The notes under the pieces were generated by a model. The model searched no databases and had not been told where the DNA came from. It saw nothing but the letters and a program-made list of their open reading frames with translations. A DNA stretch of 5,581 nucleotides from Methanospirillum hungatei (GTDB taxonomy: Archaea; Halobacteriota; Methanomicrobia; Methanomicrobiales; Methanospirillaceae), in the NCBI GenBank assembly GCA_003251955.1, contig QKDV01000217.1, positions 1-5,581 of the forward strand, written 5' to 3'. Within the stretch, counting starts at the first letter, position 1; the number at the start of each line of letters is the position of its first letter. Positions 1-4,987 of the stretch are shown piece by piece. The position numbers and the translations under genes are program-made.

Positions 1-941
1 TGCGTGCACAGATGCGTATCGCTCTCGACCCCCGCGAGACCGGAAACAGGATCAGGGACGCAATCACCCAGGGCCTTTTCACCTGCACCAGCTGCCAGAG
101 ATGCAGGATAGTCTGTCCAAAAGAGATCGAGATCCCAGGCAAGGCGATTGAAAAACTCCGTGAGATTGCTAACCGTGAAGGACTTACTCTTCCAAGACAT
201 CAGGCAGTTGCAGACCTCGTAAAAAGGACAGGGCGAAGTGTTGAGACATCAGACAAAACATTTCTTGATCAGGTCCCGGACATAATCGAACCCTATGGAG
301 AGGTGAAGGGCGAGGTCGGATTCTTTGTTGGTTGCATGTTCAACGGGAGGCTCCCAGAGCGTGCCCTCGATCTTCTGGAGGTTATGAAGCGTGTCGGAAT
401 CAGGGTCATCATTCCAAAAGATCAGATCTGCTGTGGTTCACCTCTCATCAGAACCGGTCAGACCAGTTTTCTCGATGAGATTAAAAAGAAGAATATCGAG
501 GCTTTCACAAGCAGGGGAATCACGACAGTGATGACTATGTGCGCCGGGTGTGGTTCAACCCTGAAGCATGACTACGAGACTCCGTTTGTTGTGAAAGATG
601 TCACAGAGATCCTGACCGGAATGGATATCCCGGAGCTGGCACGCCTTGATGAGACAGTCACCTACCATGATCCCTGTCACCTGTTGAATGGACAGGGGAT
701 CAGTGAGCAGCCCAGGGAGTTGATCAGGAGGGTTGCCGGATCATTTGTGGAAATGCCTGCACATTGCTGTGGATCTGGTGGGGGGGTCAGATCAGGAATC
801 CCGGAAGAGGCTGCAAAACTCGGTGAGATGCGTCGAAGTGCCATAGAGGCTACCGGTGCTGACTCAGTCATCACGATCTGTCCGTTCTGTGAATATCATA
901 TTCAGGAACATACCGACAAACCGGTTAAGACGCCAGGATGA
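1..941 (+). CDS. tfrB: TfrB-like fumarate reductase (CoM/CoB) iron-sulfur subunit, 3' portion
   Basis: The 5' end is cut off by the window. The frame is open from base 3 (R-A-Q before the first ATG at 12), so that ATG is probably internal. Counting from it, a 4Fe-4S motif CxxCxxCxxxCP lies at residues 25-36, followed by PGKAIEKLR, as in SdhB/TfrB proteins. Two HdrB-type CCG domains follow: C108, C140-C141-G, C177xxC180 (spacing CX31CCX35CXXC), and C222, C252-C253-G, C290xxC293 (CX29CCX36CXXC). All ten cysteines expected to hold two non-cubane 4Fe-4S clusters are present. In characterised methanogen enzymes TfrB oxidises CoM-SH and CoB-SH to the heterodisulfide and passes electrons to the flavin subunit TfrA for fumarate reduction in the cytoplasm. 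The missing upstream part should hold the 2Fe-2S domain and first 4Fe-4S motif. An HdrC-HdrB fusion or another CCG oxidoreductase is the main alternative. The stop overlaps the next start by ATGA. Confidence 0.8.
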   Translation, partial: RAQMRIALDPRETGNRIRDAITQGLFTCTSCQRCRIVCPKEIEIPGKAIEKLREIANREGLTLPRHQAVADLVKRTGRSVETSDKTFLDQVPDIIEPYGEVKGEVGFFVGCMFNGRLPERALDLLEVMKRVGIRVIIPKDQICCGSPLIRTGQTSFLDEIKKKNIEAFTSRGITTVMTMCAGCGSTLKHDYETPFVVKDVTEILTGMDIPELARLDETVTYHDPCHLLNGQGISEQPRELIRRVAGSFVEMPAHCCGSGGGVRSGIPEEAAKLGEMRRSAIEATGADSVITICPFCEYHIQEHTDKPVKTPG

Positions 942-2197
942 GTCAGCGAGATCCTGCTGCCGTGGATTCATACCTCCGGTCATTTATTCTTGATGATGAA
1001 TCTTCGGTTCAGCCCACGTTCAAAGAGGGGGCTACTCTCACTGATACCATATCCGTATCAGGTAAAAGTATTACAAGGTACATTAATGAATTCTGGACTG
1101 CGCGACAGCGACAGGCTGCAAGAATCCATGAGGTCTCATACCGGGCCTGCTTCAAACCCCAACTTCCAAAATTCTTTATCACACTTCTGACCGAGCCAGG
1201 AGATCTCGTGTATGATCCGTTTGCAGGACGGGGAACAACACCCCTTGAAGCAGGCCTGCTCGGAAGGAGGGTTGTTGCAAATGATATCAACCCTCTCTCA
1301 CGAATTCTTACAATCCCACGTTTTTTTGTTCCTGATCCCAAAGAAGTCAAAGAAAGACTCCAGACAATTCCTTTCACACCCGAATTGAAGGCTGAACGCG
1401 ACCTCTCCATGTTCTACCATCCGGAGACTGAAGCAGAGATCCTTTCGCTTCGCACCTATCTCCTTGAACATGAGCAGACAGGATCTCTCGATCGCCTCGA
1501 CCAATGGATCAGAATGGTTGCGACAAACAGGCTGACCGGACACTCCCCGGGATTCTTTTCTGTGTACACTCTTCCACCAAATCAGGCTGTCTCACCCGAC
1601 CGGCAAAAAAAGATCAATGAGACCCGGGGACAGCAGCCACCGTACCGGAGTACCAGAGATATTATCCTGAAAAAGACACGGAACCTTGTGAAAGACCTGA
1701 CCGGACAGGAGATCAAAAACCTCCATGAGGCAGGTGTAAGCATTCATTTCATTACAGGAGACGCACGGAATACACCTGCAATCGGCGATAACTCTGTAAC
1801 TCTTACAGTAACTTCACCCCCTTTTCTAGATATTGTCCAGTACTCTGCTGACAACTGGCTCAGGTGCTGGTTCAATGGAATTGATGAAGAAGAGATCAGT
1901 TCACATATAACCAAACTACCCCGGGTCGATGATTGGACTGATGTAATGCAGGATGTTTTTCATGAACTCTTCAGAATCACAAAACCTGGTGGATGGGTAG
2001 CATTTGAGGTCGGTGAGGTGAGGAACCGGACGGTCATGCTTGACGAGGTGATCGTTCCTGTCGGACTCAACGCTGGTTTTTCCTGTATAGGAATCGTGGT
2101 GAACAGCCAGAAGTTTACCAAGACTGCTAACATCTGGGGTGTGTCAAATATGGAGATCGGAACCAACACCAACAGGATAGTCTTATTTCAAAAATAG
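938..2197 (+). CDS. DNA amino-methyltransferase (N4-cytosine/N6-adenine type)
   Basis: This 419-residue protein is predicted to move a methyl group from S-adenosylmethionine to an exocyclic amino group in DNA. Motif I, DPFAGRGTT, is at residues 93-101 and binds SAM; the acidic motif II residue is probably D116 in ANDINP. The catalytic motif IV, TSPPF, is at 292-296, and KPGGWVAFEVGE at 349-360 resembles a later core strand. The order is SAM motif first and catalytic motif last, about 190 residues apart, whereas classical beta-class enzymes have motif IV first. The insert between them contains GHSPGFFSVYTLPPNQAVS at 201-219 and may hold target recognition. SPPF favours a DNA amino-methylase over an rRNA or tRNA enzyme, but the base and site cannot be read. 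The start overlaps the tfrB-like stop by 4 bases, suggesting translational coupling, although no functional link is evident. No endonuclease gene is visible, so it may be an orphan methylase; the window cannot exclude a more distant partner. Confidence 0.78.
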   Translation: MSQRDPAAVDSYLRSFILDDESSVQPTFKEGATLTDTISVSGKSITRYINEFWTARQRQAARIHEVSYRACFKPQLPKFFITLLTEPGDLVYDPFAGRGTTPLEAGLLGRRVVANDINPLSRILTIPRFFVPDPKEVKERLQTIPFTPELKAERDLSMFYHPETEAEILSLRTYLLEHEQTGSLDRLDQWIRMVATNRLTGHSPGFFSVYTLPPNQAVSPDRQKKINETRGQQPPYRSTRDIILKKTRNLVKDLTGQEIKNLHEAGVSIHFITGDARNTPAIGDNSVTLTVTSPPFLDIVQYSADNWLRCWFNGIDEEEISSHITKLPRVDDWTDVMQDVFHELFRITKPGGWVAFEVGEVRNRTVMLDEVIVPVGLNAGFSCIGIVVNSQKFTKTANIWGVSNMEIGTNTNRIVLFQK

Positions 2198-2205
2198 GGA
2201 TATTT
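2190..2205. terminator. possible shared terminator between convergent genes
   Basis: The stops of the methyltransferase gene (+) and the flavoprotein gene (-) are 18 bases apart. Here AAATA-GGGA-TATTT (2192-2205) forms a 5-bp, A/T-only inverted repeat. A5 at 2190-2194 reads as T5 on the - strand, within reach of the flavoprotein stop. Archaeal termination often needs only a T-rich tract. The stem is weak and short repeats like this arise by chance. Confidence 0.25.
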
Positions 2206-2215
2206 CATTACCTGA

Positions 2216-3370
2216 TTATTGTTTCATCATCAGATAATCAAATGCAGATAGGGCAGCTTTTGCCCCTTCACCAGATGCGATGATGATCTGTTTGCCAAGA
2301 ACAGCAGTAACATCACCGGCAGCGAAGATTCCCGGTGCACTAGTCCAGCAGTTGATATCGATCTCGATCTCTTTCAGATAATTGAGATTCACTAGCCCTT
2401 CCAGGAAACCTGTGTTAGGAACCCAGCCAATCTCGGTGAAAAGACCATCAACCTGCAACTCTTCACTCTTCCCGGAGGTTCGCTCATTGATGACGATACC
2501 GCTTAAGCGATCAGTCCCTTTGAGTTCGGCCACCACATAGCCGGTGTGGATGATGATATTTGCATGGCTCTTGATCTTCTCATCGTACACCGGATCTGCC
2601 CTGATCTTACTCCTGACGATGAGGTGTACTGTTGTAGCGATGGTACTCATCTCAATAGCGGTCTGCAATGCCGAGTTGCCACCACCAACAATTGCAACAA
2701 CTTTCTCCTTAAAGAGAGGACCGTCACATGTGGCACACACTGATATACCCCTGCCCGTAAATTCCTCCTCGCGATCAAGTCCAAGCCGACGTGGCTTTTT
2801 ACCCTGCGCAAGAATGATACTCTTTCCTTTGAACTGCTGATTTGAAGAGGTCTTTACCTGGTATCCGCCTGATACTGGTAGAAGCGATATGATCTGATCG
2901 AGTTCAATCCTGATATCGGTCTGCCTTACCTGCTCCTCAAACTTTGACATCAGTTCATCACCGGTAATCATCCGGTAACCCATGTAATTTTCAATGTTCC
3001 AACTCTCAAGAGCCTGACCGCCAATATCTTCTGATATGATGATCGTCTTCAGGTTCTTACGTGCACAATACAGGGCCGCGGTCATCCCCGCTGGACCAGC
3101 ACCGGCAATGATGACATCGTAGACTGAAGATGCCTCACCGCTGCCAAACAGTTCAGAGAGACGATTGGAGTCAAAGCCGACGATTACTTCATCATCAACG
3201 GTTATTACCGGTACACCGTACTGCCCTGACTTTTCAACCATCTCTTTTGCTGCCTTGCGATCGACACCTACGTCAATACTCCGGTATTCAACCCCATATC
3301 GGTCAAGAAAGGCCTTGGCCAGACGGCAGTACGGGCAGTTCTGCGTTGAATAGACGGTCACCTGTGGCAT
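2216..3370 (-). CDS. glutaredoxin fused to AhpF/thioredoxin-reductase-like flavoprotein
   Basis: The 384-residue protein has two parts. Residues 1-76 are a YruB-type glutaredoxin fold with the redox motif C12-P-Y-C15, cis-proline GVP at 52-54, and GFD at 65-67. Residues 84-384 are a two-dinucleotide-fold flavoprotein: FAD motif GAGPAG at 90-95, redox disulfide C212-A-T-C215 followed by DGPLFK, NAD(P) motif GGGNSA at 229-234, and the FAD-binding FAAGD at 349-353. The tail KQIIIASGEGAKAALSAF is closer to AhpF than to ordinary TrxR. The likely path is reduced cofactor to FAD to CATC to CPYC to a target such as a peroxiredoxin or ribonucleotide reductase in the cytoplasm; the target is unknown. 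AhpF has a longer N-terminus with two thioredoxin folds, so one glutaredoxin domain is a different arrangement. The HRRxxxR motif for NADPH is not intact (V252-R-S, then R257). The ATG has no clear Shine-Dalgarno sequence. The gene stands alone, convergent with the methylase gene. Confidence 0.88.
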   Translation of the reverse strand: MPQVTVYSTQNCPYCRLAKAFLDRYGVEYRSIDVGVDRKAAKEMVEKSGQYGVPVITVDDEVIVGFDSNRLSELFGSGEASSVYDVIIAGAGPAGMTAALYCARKNLKTIIISEDIGGQALESWNIENYMGYRMITGDELMSKFEEQVRQTDIRIELDQIISLLPVSGGYQVKTSSNQQFKGKSIILAQGKKPRRLGLDREEEFTGRGISVCATCDGPLFKEKVVAIVGGGNSALQTAIEMSTIATTVHLIVRSKIRADPVYDEKIKSHANIIIHTGYVVAELKGTDRLSGIVINERTSGKSEELQVDGLFTEIGWVPNTGFLEGLVNLNYLKEIEIDINCWTSAPGIFAAGDVTAVLGKQIIIASGEGAKAALSAFDYLMMKQ

Positions 3371-3393
3371 ACAGGCAGATATGCAGTGGGAAG

Positions 3394-3400
3394 ATATGAA
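3394..3400 (-). promoter_or_regulatory. possible TATA element for the glutaredoxin-flavoprotein gene
   Basis: On the - strand TTCATAT is centred about 27 bases upstream of the ATG at 3370. That is the usual archaeal TATA-to-start-site distance, so transcription would begin at or next to the ATG. The absence of a Shine-Dalgarno sequence before the ATG fits a leaderless message. The match to the TATA consensus is poor, and a second GCATATC lies closer to the gene. Confidence 0.25.
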
Positions 3401-3408
3401 GATGCGGT

Positions 3409-3415
3409 AAAAAAA
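3409..3415 (-). terminator. T7 tract terminator after the small surface-protein gene
   Basis: A run of seven A on the + strand reads as T7 on the - strand, starting 11 bases beyond the stop of the gene at 3427-3936. A T tract is the main intrinsic termination signal in archaea. No stem was found before it. It would separate the surface-protein cluster from the flavoprotein gene downstream. Confidence 0.5.
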
Positions 3416-3426
3416 GGAAGTGACTG

Positions 3427-3936
3427 TTATGATCGTCGCGCGAACAGTACCAATGCAAGGAGCCCTGCAACAACAGGAGCAACGATCATGGGTGCTGCCT
3501 TTGTTGGTTCAGTTGTAGGAAGATCCGGAGTATTGGTCTGCTGGGAAGGAGTTACCGAAGCATCGATACTTCCTGATACACCAGGTGCAAAGGTCAGATC
3601 GAGACGCTGTGATTCACCGGCCCAGAGTTTAACCTTCTGCGCTGATTCCATGTCCTGAGCACTGAAGGTGATATACTGGCCGATCTGTTTCTCATCACCG
3701 TTAACCACAAGACGCTTGTCAAAGGTGCCTGAGCCTCCATACACTCCAGCCTCGCCAACCGTGATATTCCCTACTTCAGTCCCGTTAATCATTGCAAAAA
3801 TTACAGTTCCTTCAGGGATGGGTGCCCCATTTATCGTGGCATTCCCATAGAACTCATACGGCAGTGGTGGAATTGCAGACACACTACTGGCGATGAAGAA
3901 CAATGATACTAGAATTATTCCGGCTTTCAGATACAT
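3427..3936 (-). CDS. small secreted, membrane-anchored beta-sandwich protein
   Basis: No named function is recognised. With the ATG at 3936 the protein has 169 residues: signal peptide 1-21 (MYLKAG, hydrophobic core, then SSVSA before IPP), a domain at about 25-117 (PYEFYGNATINGAPIPEG, later GVYGG and LDLTF), a Ser/Thr/Pro stalk at about 127-146 (TPSQQTNTPDLPTTEP), a hydrophobic segment at 149-166, and the basic end RRS. The layout predicts a protein held by its C-terminus in the cytoplasmic membrane with its domain outside. The FYG..TINGxPxPxGT pattern resembles beta-sandwich modules common in secreted methanogen proteins. Sequons lie at N32, N51 and N57. A TTG at 3969 would add 11 polar residues before the signal peptide, so the ATG is preferred, although no Shine-Dalgarno is evident. 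The gene follows the cohesin-like gene after 79 bases and may be co-transcribed or have its own promoter. Confidence 0.75.
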   Translation of the reverse strand: MYLKAGIILVSLFFIASSVSAIPPLPYEFYGNATINGAPIPEGTVIFAMINGTEVGNITVGEAGVYGGSGTFDKRLVVNGDEKQIGQYITFSAQDMESAQKVKLWAGESQRLDLTFAPGVSGSIDASVTPSQQTNTPDLPTTEPTKAAPMIVAPVVAGLLALVLFARRS

Positions 3937-3994
3937 GATATCAGCGTCCGAGTCTTTGCCCAGAGGCAAGTCTCTAAGTACAATAGCACGGAGA

Positions 3995-4002
3995 AAATAA
4001 AT
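3995..4002 (-). promoter_or_regulatory. T/A-rich element in the gap: possible promoter or terminator
   Basis: On the - strand the gap between the cohesin-like gene and the small anchored-protein gene contains CCATTTATTTTC, with ATTTATTT here. As a TATA box it would place a start site around 3970, giving a leader of about 33 bases before the ATG at 3936. The same T-rich stretch could instead end transcripts of the upstream gene, about 14 bases past its stop. The sequence does not decide between these. Confidence 0.3.
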
Positions 4003-4015
4003 GGATTTGTCCCCA

Positions 4016-4987
4016 TCAGGGGTTCAGTTGTCCAGGTGACGAGAGGTAGATCCAGTATCCTGCTCCCGGTATCAACGGAGTCTTGTCAGAGTTTGGCCCG
4101 GACCCACCTTTAATGATAGACTGCTGGTACTGTTGATGTGCAGAATCAAACCCTACGACATACGTCCAATCAGAAAGGCAAGCCAGGATATCGGAAGCTG
4201 GTTTTTGGGCAAGTCCCGGAGTACCGAAAATATTCCAACCAGAACTGAGTGACCTCGGGGAGGTGGCTGGCCCCTGAACTTTGAGCGGTATGACCTGTGC
4301 CTGCTGTGTAAAGACCCAGTATGCATTCATCGGAGAAAGGATGTCATTCGGGCCCACAATGCTCCATCCCTTCTGTGCATCATATGTAAAGACCGAATGA
4401 CCAGCACTTGGAACATTCCTGAATACTTCTGCTGTGTCTGTCCCTGCCTGCATGGTCATCGGGATTCCAATGAAGTTCCAGCCAGGCACAAGTTGCAGAT
4501 TCAGGATCTGATCACCACCACTGTTGTCAACAGTGACCTGTCCGGGAACCGCCTGAGCCTTGATTGTATTCCCTGTATCATCATCAAGTTGTTTGACATC
4601 GACCATGATCCGCGTGCTTCCCGATGTCACACCATTGAGGTTCAATGTGGCGAGTGGAATATTCTTTGCCCCAGGACCAATTGCCTCATTCATGTCCAGA
4701 GCTCTGATCGTGTATGCTGCACCTTCACCATGTGCTGCTTCAGAAAGAATTGCCCAGTTCGGGAAGGTAACTCCGGCAATCGATACAACTTGAGGGCTCT
4801 CCGGATACACCGACATAATATATCCAGAAAGACCCTGATCTGCAGAGTCAAGAGAGATTGTTGCAGTACTGCTCATCCCAATTCCGGGTATAGACACCGG
4901 CGAGATGCTAATGGTAGATGCACTGCCTACCGCAGAGCAAAGACCAGTAAGAAGCAAAATTACAATCGCTAGATACAATTTTTTCAT
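4016..4987 (-). CDS. secreted protein with cohesin-like domain and two GWN/YW modules
   Basis: This 323-residue protein starts with a signal peptide (MKKLYLAIVILLLTGL, cleavage probably near residues 23-24). Residues about 25-154 look like a cohesin-like beta-sandwich: an opening ISISPVSIPG, then GLSGYIMSV at 52-60, FPNWAILSEA at 75-84, IPLATLNLNGV at 110-120 and QLDDDTGNTI at 133-142. This pattern is familiar from methanogen surface proteins; the cohesin label is inferred from pattern, not from a search. The rest holds two copies of a module running from GWN to YW, at about 164-235 and 245-321. No C-terminal membrane segment is present, so it should be released or held by partners. The start is secured by GAGGAGG 7 bases upstream, and it overlaps the dockerin gene's stop by ATGA, implying matched synthesis. 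Adhesion, surface-layer assembly or polymer binding are possible roles; no catalytic motif is visible. Confidence 0.78.
   Translation of the reverse strand: MKKLYLAIVILLLTGLCSAVGSASTISISPVSIPGIGMSSTATISLDSADQGLSGYIMSVYPESPQVVSIAGVTFPNWAILSEAAHGEGAAYTIRALDMNEAIGPGAKNIPLATLNLNGVTSGSTRIMVDVKQLDDDTGNTIKAQAVPGQVTVDNSGGDQILNLQLVPGWNFIGIPMTMQAGTDTAEVFRNVPSAGHSVFTYDAQKGWSIVGPNDILSPMNAYWVFTQQAQVIPLKVQGPATSPRSLSSGWNIFGTPGLAQKPASDILACLSDWTYVVGFDSAHQQYQQSIIKGGSGPNSDKTPLIPGAGYWIYLSSPGQLNP
4025..4255 (-). repeat. GWN/YW module, second copy (coding repeat)
   Basis: Residues 245-321 of the cohesin-like protein. Landmarks are LSSGWNIFGTPG at the start, SDIL at 265-268, a W-x-x-V-x-x-FD stretch at 274-281, and PGAGYWIYL near the end. 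These fall in the same order as in the copy at 4283-4498. Divergence is high, so this is an old domain duplication rather than a recent DNA repeat. Confidence 0.65.
4283..4498 (-). repeat. GWN/YW module, first copy (coding repeat)
   Basis: Residues 164-235 of the cohesin-like protein. Landmarks are LQLVPGWNFIGIPM, AEVF at 186-189, SVFTYDAQKGW at 198-208, then LSPMNAYWVF at 217-226. The order GWN-x-x-G-x-P, then an aromatic-YD/FD strand, then P-x-x-x-YW matches the second copy. About nine residues separate the two. Confidence 0.65.
4526..4912 (-). other. cohesin-like domain coding region
   Basis: Residues 26-154 of the 323-residue secreted protein. The length (about 130), the lack of cysteines, the alternating hydrophobic strands and the GLSGY, FPNWA and QLDDDTGN landmarks fit the cohesin/CBM-like beta-sandwich seen in archaeal surface proteins. 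It lies directly next to a gene ending in a dockerin. Confidence 0.5.

Noticed and set aside
12..14. ATG at 12 as the true start of the TfrB-like gene
   Set aside because: The frame is open upstream to the window edge (R-A-Q), and this family has further N-terminal iron-sulfur domains before the motif seen here.
778..786. Run of G in the TfrB-like gene as a phase-variation tract
   Set aside because: It encodes the conserved CCGSGGG of the second CCG domain and the frame is intact. Glycine codons explain it.
1009..1410. 133-residue open frame on the - strand within the methyltransferase gene
   Set aside because: Composition is unlike a protein family, and it runs antisense through the SAM-binding motif of a well-supported gene.
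2198..2215. Small RNA or extra gene between the convergent genes
   Set aside because: Only 18 bases are available; at most a termination signal fits.
3937..3969. TTG at 3969 as the start of the small anchored protein
   Set aside because: It would place a polar, acidic stretch (MPLGKDSDADI) in front of a normal signal peptide. ATG at 3936 starts directly at MYLKAG.
4930..4936. Lipobox in the signal peptide of the cohesin-like protein (LTGLC)
   Set aside because: The residue before Cys is Leu, not Gly, Ala or Ser, and a better cleavage region (VGSAS) lies a few residues later.
4397..4972. 191-residue open frame on the + strand, antisense to the cohesin-like gene
   Set aside because: Rich in Cys, Arg and His with no domain pattern. 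It lies opposite a gene with a signal peptide, domains and a strong ribosome binding site.
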